Positions 33,022-42,439 of a DNA stretch of 64,000 nucleotides are shown in pieces. Source of the DNA: Pseudodesulfovibrio sp. 5S69 (GTDB lineage Bacteria > Desulfobacterota > Desulfovibrionia > Desulfovibrionales > Desulfovibrionaceae); assembly GCF_037094465.1 (NCBI RefSeq), contig NZ_CP146609.1:310001-374000 (forward strand). The letters run 5' to 3'. The position numbers and the translations under genes were made by a program. Position 1 is the first letter of the stretch, and the number at the start of each line of letters is the position of its first letter. The notes under the pieces are model-generated. The model searched no databases and was not told the origin of the DNA. It was given only the letters and a program-made list of their open reading frames with translations.

Positions 33022-34184
33022 CAGCAGTTCTCGCGGAAAAAGAGCAGCCGTTCGCGCATGACCTTGAGCCCGGTCATGGCGAAGGTTTCCAGGGCCGAGG
33101 TGTAGGGCGTGGGGTCTTCGAGCAGGGCGTTGATCTTTTCGCGCATGGTCTCGGGCGAGACGTCGTCCCAGCGGATGTACTCGCACAGCCCCTGTTCCTT
33201 GAACACCTTGGCCCGGATGAGCTGTTCCTGGCGCGGGTTGTCGCGGGGGATGATCAGGGCGGGTTTTTTCAGGGAGAGGATCTCGCACATGGTGTTGTAG
33301 CCGCCCATGGAGACCACCAGGTCGGACTTGGCCATGCGCTTTTCCATGTTGCGCACGAACGGCTTGATCTGGACCTTGAGGGCGCGGGCGCGGTCGGCCA
33401 GCTCATCCAGCCGCTCCAGGGAGAGGAACGGGCCGGTGATCATCAGGGTCTTGAAGTCCACGGTCCCGTTGGTCTCGAGCATCTTCAGGTAGGTGTCGAG
33501 CACGGTGTAGCCGTCCCCGCCGCCGCCGATGGTGACAATGACCTGCTTGTGCTTGCGCCGGGCCTTGCGGGCGCGCGGGATGAAGCGCGGGATGTAGCCG
33601 GTGAACACGGTCTTGGCCGCGATGTCGTCCGGGAAGGCGTACTCGGTGATCGGGTCGTACATGGACTTGGCCCCGTAGACCCAGATCTCGGAGTAGAGGT
33701 CGCGCAGGACCTCGGGAAATTTCTTGCGCTGCCAGTCGGCGCGGGTGGACTCGGCGTCGTCCAGGATGTCGCGCAGGCCGAGGACCACGCGCGAGCAGGG
33801 CAGGTGCTTGCGCATCCACTTCAGGGTCGGCAGGACCTCGCCCTTGAGCCCGGTGGGGACCTTGTCCACGATGAGCAGGTCCGGCTTGAAGCTTTTGGCC
33901 GTGGCCGAGATGATCTTGGTCCGGATGGAGATGGCGATCTTGGGATCGACCTTGATGGAATGGGGCACGTAGACCACGTTGGTCTTCTTGATCATGCCGG
34001 GGATGCGCACGAAGTCGATGCCGCGCGGCATGGTGTACCGGCCGACGATGGGCGACCCGGTGACGATGAGGATGTTCACCTCGGGCCCGACCAGATTCCT
34101 GGCGATGGCCATGGTGCGGCGGATGTGTCCCAGACCGTAGGTGTCGTGGGAATACATCAGGATGTTGTAGGCTTTCGATTCCAT
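33021..34184 (-). CDS. MurG/GT28-like glycosyltransferase
   Basis: This 387-residue protein has a glycosyltransferase B fold. YSHDTYGLGHIRRTMAIARNL is at the N-terminus, VIVTIGGGGDGYTV is in the linker, and the C-terminal donor-site segment is DLVVSMGGYNTMCEIL followed by IPRDNPRQEQLIRA. These match the family of predicted glycosyltransferases near MurG. It begins at MESKAYN, with a gap of about 120 bp to the radical SAM gene. It is paired with a GT4 gene downstream. Confidence 0.85.
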   Translation of the reverse strand: MESKAYNILMYSHDTYGLGHIRRTMAIARNLVGPEVNILIVTGSPIVGRYTMPRGIDFVRIPGMIKKTNVVYVPHSIKVDPKIAISIRTKIISATAKSFKPDLLIVDKVPTGLKGEVLPTLKWMRKHLPCSRVVLGLRDILDDAESTRADWQRKKFPEVLRDLYSEIWVYGAKSMYDPITEYAFPDDIAAKTVFTGYIPRFIPRARKARRKHKQVIVTIGGGGDGYTVLDTYLKMLETNGTVDFKTLMITGPFLSLERLDELADRARALKVQIKPFVRNMEKRMAKSDLVVSMGGYNTMCEILSLKKPALIIPRDNPRQEQLIRAKVFKEQGLCEYIRWDDVSPETMREKINALLEDPTPYTSALETFAMTGLKVMRERLLFFRENC

Positions 34185-34306
34185 GGGTATCCGCGGGTCA
34201 CAAAAAAAGCCGGACAGTCCATCTTCTCCGGCAACAAGCACACATTATCGGCTTGCGCGGTTTCTGTCCAGAACCGGTCAGGACCAATCTGCCATTTCCC
34301 GGAAAA

Positions 34307-35422
34307 TCATCGGGGGGCGTCGGCGTCGGCGTTGACGTCCAGACAGATGCCGGGGTCGAAATCCGGGGCGTCGGCGCGGGCGCCGTCGAGGTTGGCGGCA
34401 TACAGCGGGTTGTCCGGCCGCGCCTTCAGGGCGCGCTCGAAACGGCGCACGGCCGCGGCCGCGTCGCCGCGCCGCCAGGCCAGCACGCCGAGGTTGTTCT
34501 CACCGCACGGATGGCCGGGCGAGACGGCCATGGCCCGCTCGAAAGCGGTCAGGGAGGCATCGTTTTCGGCCACTACCGCGAACTGGACGCCCTCCACCAG
34601 GGCGGCCTGGGCGTCGCTGAGCTGCACGTGGTCCAGCCCCCGGCAAGGGCAGCGCTTCTTGGTGCAGGGCGGGCAGCCCTCATAGAGCGAGACCTCGTCC
34701 ATGACGTTGCCGAGCACGGTCTTGTCGCCGGGGCAGCGGAAGATCGTCCCGTCGGGCTCCATGCGCAGCAGGGTGCGGCCCGCCGAACAGGGCAGGCCCT
34801 CGAAGTTGAAGGCCACCTTCCGGCCCTGCTCCGGGTGGTCGGCGAAGATGGCCCTGGCCCGGTCGCCGTATGCCTCGGGGTAGCGCCGCCCCTCGAAGCT
34901 CCCCCGGAATGGACGCGGGGTGATGCGGATGCCGTGGCCCGCGAAAAAGGCGACGTCCTCGTGGAAGCGCGCCTCCAGGGTGGGATGAACCACGTAGTTG
35001 ACGATGATCTCGAATCCCTTGTCCAGGAGCAGTTGGGCGTTTTGGATGAAGGCGTCCACGCCCTTGATCCGCTCGCGCTCCTCGATGTGCAAGGCCACGT
35101 AGAGGTTATGGACCCGCTTCGGGTCGATGCGCTGCGCGAACTCCCGGACCTTGGAGGACACGGACAGGTTGGTGTCGATGCCGATGACGTGGGTTTGCGT
35201 CAGGGTCTCGCAGACGTCGACGATGCCGGGGTAGATGAACGGCTCGCCGCCGGTCAGGCCGACCTTCCACGTCTCGCCCGTGCCGTCGAGGAAGTCCTTG
35301 ATGCGGGCCGCATCCAGGGTCTCGGTGACCGGCGTGTTGTCATGGGGAAAGTAGCAGTATTCACAGCGGAAATTGCACTTCCGCGTCATGTTCCAGATCA
35401 GTGTGTTGCAGGGGACGTTCAT
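34307..35422 (-). CDS. Radical SAM protein with C-terminal TPR-like region
   Basis: This 371-residue protein has the radical SAM motif CNFRCEYC near residue 16, GLTGGEPFIYPG, and a SPASM-like Cys cluster (FRCPGDKTVLGN...CPPCTKKRCPC) near residues 235-270. A C-terminal TPR-type repeat (AFERAMAVSPGHPCGENNLG, then a second unit) follows. Members modify peptides, proteins or sugars. In this polysaccharide neighbourhood a carbohydrate or anchor-modifying role is possible but unproven. The start follows from MNVPCNTLIW. The gene is divergent from the deacetylase. Confidence 0.8.
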   Translation of the reverse strand: MNVPCNTLIWNMTRKCNFRCEYCYFPHDNTPVTETLDAARIKDFLDGTGETWKVGLTGGEPFIYPGIVDVCETLTQTHVIGIDTNLSVSSKVREFAQRIDPKRVHNLYVALHIEERERIKGVDAFIQNAQLLLDKGFEIIVNYVVHPTLEARFHEDVAFFAGHGIRITPRPFRGSFEGRRYPEAYGDRARAIFADHPEQGRKVAFNFEGLPCSAGRTLLRMEPDGTIFRCPGDKTVLGNVMDEVSLYEGCPPCTKKRCPCRGLDHVQLSDAQAALVEGVQFAVVAENDASLTAFERAMAVSPGHPCGENNLGVLAWRRGDAAAAVRRFERALKARPDNPLYAANLDGARADAPDFDPGICLDVNADADAPR

Positions 35423-35521
35423 ACCGGTGTGGCCTCCGTGCATGGTCCTGCCACATTGTCGGTAAAAATGCCAGCGCGGGTAGTGGCTTTTATTCCAAAG
35501 CTCTGGTACAATCAACGTCCC

Positions 35522-36301
35522 ATGACTGCCCACTCCATGAATATCCTGCTGCGCGAACTGGACGCCTGGAAGGACGCGGGTGCGACCGCCGAATTCTGGT
35601 GGCGCGACGACGACGCGGCCGAACCGACCGCGCCCCTTGACCGGCTCCTCTCCCTGAGCGGCCGGTACGGCGTGCCCTGCGGCCTGGCCACTGTCCCGGC
35701 CAAGGCGGGCGAACCGCTGCGCAAGACCGTGTCCCACGCCCATCTCGTCTGGGTCCTGCAGCACGGCTTTGCCCACAAGAACCACGCCCCGTCCGGCACC
35801 GGGGCCTGGGAGCTCGGCGGCCACCGGCCCAAGTCCGTGGTCATGGACGAGCTCAGGCAGGGCATGGGCAAGCTGACCCAGCTATTCAAGTTCCAGTTCG
35901 TGCCCGTGCTGGTGCCGCCGTGGAACCGCATCGACCCGGAACTGCTGCCCTACCTGCCGGTCCTGGGCTACCGGGGGCTGTCCTCCGGCTACAAGAAATC
36001 GCGGCCCGCGCCGCCCGCCGGCCTGCGCGTGGCCGACGCCCACTGCGACGTGCTCCACTGGAAGGACAAGCCGAACGTGCGCTTTGCCGGAACGGAAAAG
36101 TGCTTGAAATTATTGGTGGACCATCTGAAAGACAAGCGCACCAGCGAGGCCGATGCCGACGAGCCCACCTGCGTGCTCACCCACCACATGGCCATGGACG
36201 CCGAGGCCTGGGCGTTTGTGGAGACCCTCTTCGAGGCGACCACGGCCCACCCTGCGGCCGCGTGGCTCTCCCCGGCCGCGATCTGGCCCGCCAAGGACTG
36301 A
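35522..36301 (+). CDS. Polysaccharide deacetylase-like protein
   Basis: This 259-residue protein has WWRDDDAAEPTAPLDRLLSL (the DD motif of NodB-type deacetylases) near residue 26. GFAHKNHAP, VPPWNRIDPELLPYLPVLGY and a C-terminal LTHHMAMDA follow. It matches the polysaccharide deacetylase fold with divalent-metal residues. It is divergent from the radical SAM gene. The target is likely an N-acetylated surface or cell-wall sugar. An alternative Met lies five codons in. Confidence 0.75.
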   Translation: MTAHSMNILLRELDAWKDAGATAEFWWRDDDAAEPTAPLDRLLSLSGRYGVPCGLATVPAKAGEPLRKTVSHAHLVWVLQHGFAHKNHAPSGTGAWELGGHRPKSVVMDELRQGMGKLTQLFKFQFVPVLVPPWNRIDPELLPYLPVLGYRGLSSGYKKSRPAPPAGLRVADAHCDVLHWKDKPNVRFAGTEKCLKLLVDHLKDKRTSEADADEPTCVLTHHMAMDAEAWAFVETLFEATTAHPAAAWLSPAAIWPAKD

Positions 36302-36417
36302 CCCGGCCCGCCTCGCGGCCGATTCCGCCTGTTTGGCACCGAACGGGTAGGTTTCTGCTTGCACACTGCGGACGAACGATCTACCGTCCCTGTCGAACCA
36401 CTTCCCAGAGGATTGCC

Positions 36418-37275
36418 ATGACCGCTACACTGCGCCCCATGAAGGCGGCGGACATAGACGCCGTCTGTACGCTCTTGCATGAGCATATGAATCCGAACTT
36501 CACCGCAAAGCGCTGGAAGGCGCTTTTCTCCCCGGTCTGGTGCGCCGAAAAGCACGACCTGGGCATCGTGGCCGAGGACAACGGCCGCATTGTGGGCGTG
36601 CACGGCCACGTATGCTCCTACCGGGTCATCGACGGACACCGGGAGCGGTTCCGAAACTTCTCCTCCTGGTACATCCTCAAGGAATACCGCAAGAGCGGGC
36701 TCGGCTCGGGCATGGTCGAAATGGCCTGCGCCGACCCCGAGGTGACCTGCACCGTCTTTTCGCTGTCTCCCAAGCAGACCGACTTCTTTAAAACGCTCGG
36801 CATGAGCGTGCTCGAAGAGGAGCGGCTGTTGTGGCGCAAGACCGGCAAGCGGTACGACAACCTCGAACTGGTCAGCGACCCGGTCAAGATCCGCCAATGG
36901 TGCGACCAGGGGGACATCCGGGTCTTCGACGACCACCACGACCTGCCGGTCATCCCGGTCCTGGTCATGACCCGCTGCACCCAGTGCCTGCTCTTCCTGT
37001 CCCGCGCCGTCAAACACGGCGGCAGGATCTACTACGACGTGCTCTACCGCTCGAATCCGGCCATGTTCACCGACCGGGTCCAGGACATCGCCGAGGCGCT
37101 GTTGCCCGACGAAGACTGCGTGCTGGCCGCGGACCGGCGGTTCACGGACCACGACGCCGGGGGCGAGGTGGAGGTTATCAAGTCCCCGCGCTTCTACAAG
37201 TCCGCGCGGGTCCAGCCACGGGACATCGACCTGGCCTATTCCGAAATTTCCCTGCTGGGGCTCAAGCTCGACTAG
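36418..37275 (+). CDS. GNAT-family N-acetyltransferase
   Basis: This 285-residue protein has MTATLRPMKAADIDAVCTLL at the N-terminus, followed by EDNGRIVGVHGHV, SSWYILKEYRKSGLGSGMVEMA and FFKTLGM. That is the acetyl-CoA-binding core of the GNAT fold. The second half is additional and has no clear match. The position after a deacetylase gene suggests sugar or protein acyl-transfer. The start is preceded by AGAGGA. Confidence 0.8.
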   Translation: MTATLRPMKAADIDAVCTLLHEHMNPNFTAKRWKALFSPVWCAEKHDLGIVAEDNGRIVGVHGHVCSYRVIDGHRERFRNFSSWYILKEYRKSGLGSGMVEMACADPEVTCTVFSLSPKQTDFFKTLGMSVLEEERLLWRKTGKRYDNLELVSDPVKIRQWCDQGDIRVFDDHHDLPVIPVLVMTRCTQCLLFLSRAVKHGGRIYYDVLYRSNPAMFTDRVQDIAEALLPDEDCVLAADRRFTDHDAGGEVEVIKSPRFYKSARVQPRDIDLAYSEISLLGLKLD

Positions 37276-37321
37276 GCCCCGCCCTTGCCCAAAATCGCCC
37301 GGCAGGGTAATTAGTCGGGAC

Positions 37322-37900
37322 ATGAGCGAAGAAAATACCTACCCCACGTCCCTGGAAGCGCCCGAGGGCGACGCCACGCCCCTGACCCTGAGCCTGGTGG
37401 GCAGGCTGCTGGCACAGTCCCGACAGAGCCCGCGCAAGCGCCTGCTCCAGAGGCTGCACAAATCCCTGGACGCCGGCGCACACCGCATGTTCAACGCCAT
37501 GCAGCCCGGCACCTACATCATGCCCCACCGGCACCTCGACCCCGCCAAGGAAGAGACCGTTCTGGTCATGGCCGGGTCCATGCTCTTCATCCGCTTCACG
37601 GACGACGGCGAGATCGCCGAGCAGGTCCTGCTCCAGCCCGGCACCGAGACCTTCGGCATGGACGTCGCCCCGCACGTCTACCACACATACGTGCCCCTCA
37701 AACCGGACACCCTGGTCTTCGAGTGCAAGACCGGCCCGTACTCGGCGGAATCGGACAAGGATGTGCCTGCCTGGGCCCCGCGCGAGGGGACCCCGGAGGC
37801 CGAGCAGTACCTCCTGGAGATGCTCAAGGCCCTGGCCGCCAAGGCCAACGCCGAGGCCGAGGCCGTCAAGGCGGACCGGGGCGGCGAACCGGACCAATAG
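37322..37900 (+). CDS. WbuC-family cupin metalloprotein
   Basis: This 192-residue protein has NAMQPGTYIMPHRHLDPAKEETVLV and FRFTD-type strands, then GMDVAPHVYHTYV. The His and Glu residues are those of the cupin metal site and the spacing follows the WbuC family. Its name comes from polysaccharide gene clusters but the biochemical role is not established. The C-terminus is an Ala- and Glu-rich tail. Confidence 0.8.
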   Translation: MSEENTYPTSLEAPEGDATPLTLSLVGRLLAQSRQSPRKRLLQRLHKSLDAGAHRMFNAMQPGTYIMPHRHLDPAKEETVLVMAGSMLFIRFTDDGEIAEQVLLQPGTETFGMDVAPHVYHTYVPLKPDTLVFECKTGPYSAESDKDVPAWAPREGTPEAEQYLLEMLKALAAKANAEAEAVKADRGGEPDQ

Positions 37901-37973
37901 CCCCGCACCGGCCTTGCCGCCCGGCACCGAATACAGTACACGGGGTAAGTTTTTCCCGTAAGGAGACCACCCC

Positions 37974-38885
37974 GTGAACACCCGCGCCCTCCGCGCCGAC
38001 ATCCTGCTCTTCCTCACCGCCGCCATCTGGGGCCTGGCCTTTGTGGCCCAGCGCGTGGGCATGGAACACGTCGGCCCCCTGACCTTCAACGGCATCCGCT
38101 TCGCCCTCGGGGCGCTGGCCCTGGTCCCGCTCACCCTGGCCCTGGAAAAACGGCGCGCCCCCGGCAACCTCGGCGCGGACCGCAAACGCATGGCCGTGGG
38201 GGGCATGCTTCTCGGCATCGCCCTGTTCGTCGGGGCCTCCCTGCAACAGATCGGCCTGGCCGGTCCGCAACTGGCCGGGTTCGGACTGGAGGCGTCCACT
38301 GCGGGCAAGGCGGGGTTCATCACCGGGCTGTACGTGGTCCTGGTGCCCATCTTCGGCCTGCTCCTGGCGCAAAGGCCGGGCTGGGGCACGTGGATCGGCG
38401 CGAGCCTGGCCGTGGTCGGCATGTACCTGCTGTCCGTGACATCAAACCTGACCATCTCCTTCGGTGACCTGCTGGTCTTCATCGGCGCGTTCTTCTGGGC
38501 GGGCCACGTCCTGCTCGTGGGCAAGCTCTCCCCCGGCCTGGACGGGGTGGACGCCATCAAGCTGTCCACCATCCAGTTCGCGGCCTGCGCGGTGTTGTCG
38601 CTCCTCGGCGCTGTGGTCACCGAGGAAATCACCCTGGCGGGCATCCTCGGCGCAGCCCCGGCCATCGCCTACGGCGGGCTGATGTCCGTGGGCGTGGCCT
38701 ACACCCTCCAGGTGGTCGCCCAGCGCGATGCCCAGCCCGCCCACGCGGCCATCATCCTCAGCCTGGAATCGGTCTTCGCCGCCCTCGGCGGCTGGCTGAT
38801 GCTCGGCGAGGTCCTGTCCACCCGAGGGTTGATCGGGTGCGGGCTCATGCTCGGCGGCATGGTCCTGAGCCAGTTGAAGCCGTAG
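37974..38885 (+). CDS. EamA/DMT-family transporter
   Basis: This 303-residue protein has ten predicted membrane helices and two EamA repeats. The first starts LLFLTAAIWGLAFVAQRVGM with GPLTFNGIRFALGALAL. The second contains LLVFIGAFFWAGHVLLVGKL and ends HAAIILSLESVFAALGGWLMLGE. Such proteins export metabolites or drugs; the substrate is not predictable. It starts with a GTG at 37974 that follows AAGGAG. Confidence 0.9.
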   Translation: MNTRALRADILLFLTAAIWGLAFVAQRVGMEHVGPLTFNGIRFALGALALVPLTLALEKRRAPGNLGADRKRMAVGGMLLGIALFVGASLQQIGLAGPQLAGFGLEASTAGKAGFITGLYVVLVPIFGLLLAQRPGWGTWIGASLAVVGMYLLSVTSNLTISFGDLLVFIGAFFWAGHVLLVGKLSPGLDGVDAIKLSTIQFAACAVLSLLGAVVTEEITLAGILGAAPAIAYGGLMSVGVAYTLQVVAQRDAQPAHAAIILSLESVFAALGGWLMLGEVLSTRGLIGCGLMLGGMVLSQLKP

Positions 38886-38915
38886 CGGCCTCTTCACCGC
38901 ATTTTCAAGACAGGA

Positions 38916-38937
38916 AAGGCCGCCTTGAGGCGGCCTT
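38916..38937. terminator. Bidirectional stem-loop between convergent genes
   Basis: AAGGCCGCC (38916-38924), TTGA, GGCGGCCTT (38929-38937) is a perfect 9-bp stem. It lies between the plus-strand EamA gene and the minus-strand mobB gene, which converge here. Confidence 0.7.
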
Positions 38938-38992
38938 CTGGTTGGCGGAAGAATCCGTGCGGAGGCGGCGATGCCGCCGGACGCGCCGTGCG

Positions 38993-39532
38993 CTAGTCAT
39001 GCGTGTCCCACATGCCGTTGTAGACCCAGCCGAAGTACTTGCGGGCGATATGGGACGCCACCTCCGCGGCGTCGTCCAGCCCGAACTTGGGGACGTCGGC
39101 GTCGGCCCCCCGGTCCGTGACCATGGCGATGAGCTTCCTGGCCTGCTGGTTGTGCCGATCGCACAGGGGATGGACGTGGGCGTCCTTGCGGTAGATCTCG
39201 ATCTTGGGCTGGTCAGAGTTGAAATACCCCTCGGCCAGGACTAGGTCCTTGTCCGCGAACAGGGTCTCGGCCAACTCCTCCAGGGACCGCTCGCGGTCGA
39301 TGGACTGGATCATGGCCACGCGGTCGGGCGAGGAGACCACCACGGTCTCGGCCCCGGCGCGCTTGAGCCGCCAGGAGTCCTTGCCCTCCACGTCCATCTC
39401 GAAGGAGTGGGCGTCGTGCTTGACCGCGCCCACGGACAAACCGAGCTTCTGCAACTCGGGCAGCAGCTTTTCCATAAAGGTGGTCTTGCCGGACTTCTTC
39501 TTGCCGACGATGCAGAGTATATGTTGTGCCAT
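38993..39532 (-). CDS. mobB: MobB, molybdopterin-guanine dinucleotide biosynthesis adapter
   Basis: This 179-residue protein has a P-loop GKKKSGKTTF (residues 10-19) and AVKHDAHSFEMDVEGKDSWR near residue 39, the MobB pattern. It binds GTP and assists MobA in attaching GMP to molybdopterin. It is divergent from moeA, consistent with molybdoenzymes such as formate dehydrogenase. A second conserved segment is LVLAEGYFNSDQPKIEIYRK. Confidence 0.92.
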   Translation of the reverse strand: MAQHILCIVGKKKSGKTTFMEKLLPELQKLGLSVGAVKHDAHSFEMDVEGKDSWRLKRAGAETVVVSSPDRVAMIQSIDRERSLEELAETLFADKDLVLAEGYFNSDQPKIEIYRKDAHVHPLCDRHNQQARKLIAMVTDRGADADVPKFGLDDAAEVASHIARKYFGWVYNGMWDTHD

Positions 39533-39735
39533 TTCAATCCCTTAAAGTTGCGATACAGGAATGCGGCCGGGGGTCCGCAACAGCCCCCCGGCGCGACGCA
39601 TCTACAGACTTTTTTATCATATATTAAGGGATCAAAGGGTGCAATTATTAAGGGAGCAAGGGGGCAATCCTTTACAACATGCGGGCCGGGTGCCAGTATC
39701 GCCACAAACGGCCGCCAAACACCCCAAGGAAGTCC

Positions 39736-40962
39736 ATGCACACACCCATCTCCCGAGCGGACGCGGTCCGCAAGCTGCTCCGGCGCGCCCGCCCGGCCGG
39801 GGAACTGGCCGTGGCCCCCATGGACGGCGTCGGCCTGGCTGCCGGGCTCGATGTCTCCGCCCTGTGCGACGTGCCCGAGCACGCCTGCTCGGTGCGCGAC
39901 GGATACGCCGTGCAAAGCCGGGACGTGGCCCCGGCCAAGGCCATGGCCCCGGTGCGGCTGGCCGTGCACGGATGCCTGCGCGCCGAGTCCGCGGACCCGG
40001 ATTCCATCGAGCCGGGTACGGCCGTGCGCGTGCTCACCGGCGGCCCGGTGCCGCCCGGCGCGGATGCTGTCCTTGCAGAAGAAGATGTCCGGGAAGAGGG
40101 TGACCACATCCAGGTCTTCGAGCCCGTGCGTCCCGGCTGGTTCGTCCGCGCCGCGGGCGGCGAGATCGCGGCGGGCACGGTCGTCACCCCGGCGGGACAC
40201 GAGATCACGCCCCAGGCGGCGGCGGTCATGACCCGTACGCGCGTGGACTCCATCCTGGTCCATCCCCGGCCCCGCGCCAGGCTCATGGCGCTCGGCAGCG
40301 AACTGGCCAAGCCGGGCCTCGACCCGGCCGAACGGATCGTGTCCGGCACCGCGCGCTTTCCGGCGGACAACCTGGTCCTGCTCAAGGGGGTCTTCGAGGC
40401 GGCCGGGGCAATCGTGGAACGGACCGGGGTCATCCCGGACGACCGCGAGCGGCTGGTCGCGGCCCTGTCAGGCCCGGATCTGCCCGAGATCATCGTGACC
40501 ACGGGCGGCACGGGCAACAGCGAACGCGACTTCGCCTTCGAGGCCGCAATCGAAAGCGGGTTCGAACCGATCTTCAAGCGCATCGACATCCGCCCCGGCC
40601 GGAACATGTTCGCGGCCGCGCGCGGCAACACCCTGCTCTTCGGCCTGCCCGGCCCGCCCGCCGCGGGCCACGCCTGCTTCCACGCGGTCATCCTCCCGGT
40701 GGTCCGCACACTGCGCGGCCTGCCCGATGCCGGACCCCGCACCGCCCGGTTCACACAGGCCATCAACGCCCGGCCCGGCTCCGAATGGCTGGTCCAGTGC
40801 AGCCTGAAGATCGAAGGCTCAACCCTGACCGCCACTCCCCTGGCCGGCAAGACCGTGCCCCCCATGCACGGCCTGGCCCAGGCCCACGGCCTCGCCGTCC
40901 TGCAAAGCGGCCAAACCCTCACCCCCGGCGACGAGGTTGAGGTACTGACGACGCTGTTCTAA
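39736..40962 (+). CDS. moeA: MoeA-type molybdopterin molybdenumtransferase
   Basis: This 408-residue protein has SVRDGYAV, VRVLTGGPVPPGADAVL and GSELAKPG. FPADNLVLLKGVFEAAGA, VTTGGTGNSERDF, RPGRNMF and LLFGLPGPPAA follow. This is the MoeA pattern, with some deviation in the last loop, where family members usually have GLPGNP. It inserts molybdate or tungstate into adenylated molybdopterin. It is divergent from mobB. An Ala/Gly-rich N-terminus is typical for this GC-rich genome. Confidence 0.88.
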   Translation: MHTPISRADAVRKLLRRARPAGELAVAPMDGVGLAAGLDVSALCDVPEHACSVRDGYAVQSRDVAPAKAMAPVRLAVHGCLRAESADPDSIEPGTAVRVLTGGPVPPGADAVLAEEDVREEGDHIQVFEPVRPGWFVRAAGGEIAAGTVVTPAGHEITPQAAAVMTRTRVDSILVHPRPRARLMALGSELAKPGLDPAERIVSGTARFPADNLVLLKGVFEAAGAIVERTGVIPDDRERLVAALSGPDLPEIIVTTGGTGNSERDFAFEAAIESGFEPIFKRIDIRPGRNMFAAARGNTLLFGLPGPPAAGHACFHAVILPVVRTLRGLPDAGPRTARFTQAINARPGSEWLVQCSLKIEGSTLTATPLAGKTVPPMHGLAQAHGLAVLQSGQTLTPGDEVEVLTTLF

Positions 40963-40979
40963 GAGCGCCTGCGGCGCCA

Positions 40980-41034
40980 GGGGAAGGGGAGAGAGGGCAC
41001 CCTTTGGAAAAGGGCTTCCCTCTCTCCCTTCCCC
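40980..41034 (+). terminator. Strong stem-loop after moeA
   Basis: A G-rich arm (40980-40997) pairs with a C-rich arm (41018-41034), enclosing an inner pair CCCTTT/AAAGGG-type. There is no T-run. It lies 17 bp past the moeA stop. The stretch that follows to 41300 has several small hairpins, such as AATCCGC/GCGGATT at 41280-41299, but no gene. Confidence 0.55.
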
Positions 41035-41302
41035 GGACTCCCTATCCCCTCTCACTCTCCGAAACCTTTTGGTGCCGCTTCGCGGATTACGGGGGCGATT
41101 ATCCGGCCCGCAACCCACCACATTGACTTCCGCATCAAGCCCCACTCCTGGCGTATTTGAGCGCCCCGCGCTCAAACAGCCCCGCACTCTCTTCCCTAAT
41201 CCCCTGGAGCGAATCGGGTGCGCAGCATCCCGACAGCGGCTCACCCCTTCGGGGCGTTGCGGAAAGACCGCAACGTCCAAATCCGCTGTCCTGCGGATTT
41301 GT

Positions 41303-41410
41303 CGAGAGTGGGCCAGCTGTGCATTTTCCGGGGGTCCGCCTGACCGCAGCGTCCCCCAGTACGTGAGGATCAGGCGGACCCTCGAAAAATGTGCAGATGG
41401 CCCGCTCTCG
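41303..41410. repeat. 108-bp imperfect palindrome upstream of pstS
   Basis: The left arm (41303-41343, starting CGAGAGTGGGCC) and the right arm (41370-41410, ending GGCCCGCTCTCG) are inverted copies that match at about 35 of 41 positions around a 26-base centre. Such a structure could be a small mobile or regulatory element, or a terminator region isolating the Pho promoter downstream. It does not resemble the five-copy repeat. Confidence 0.65.
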
Positions 41411-41429
41411 GAAGCCGTCCCCCCAAAAA

Positions 41430-41473
41430 CTGTAACTGACCTTTCTAGAGGCCGTCACGAAGATGTAACATCG
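41430..41473 (+). promoter_or_regulatory. Pho box: four 11-bp direct repeats
   Basis: Four contiguous 11-base units read CTGTAACTGAC, CTTTCTAGAGG, CCGTCACGAAG and ATGTAACATCG. They match the PhoB half-site pattern (CTGTCAT followed by an AT-rich tetramer) with GTAAC/GTCAC cores at 11-bp intervals. They end 71 bp before pstS. This is a direct sequence observation; binding by PhoB is inferred. Confidence 0.8.
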
Positions 41474-41544
41474 CGGGTCTATCACTACGTCACACGTCGA
41501 CGAGGAATGGTTTTTTATCATAATTTTTAAGGAAGGTACTTCTA

Positions 41545-42354
<810 letters not shown>

Positions 42355-42439
42355 ACCGAACGGCAACCCAAGACGAACGCAACGTCCCGTCGGGGTGGGT
42401 AACCGCCCCGACGGGATCACGCATCAAAGGCGGCAACAC

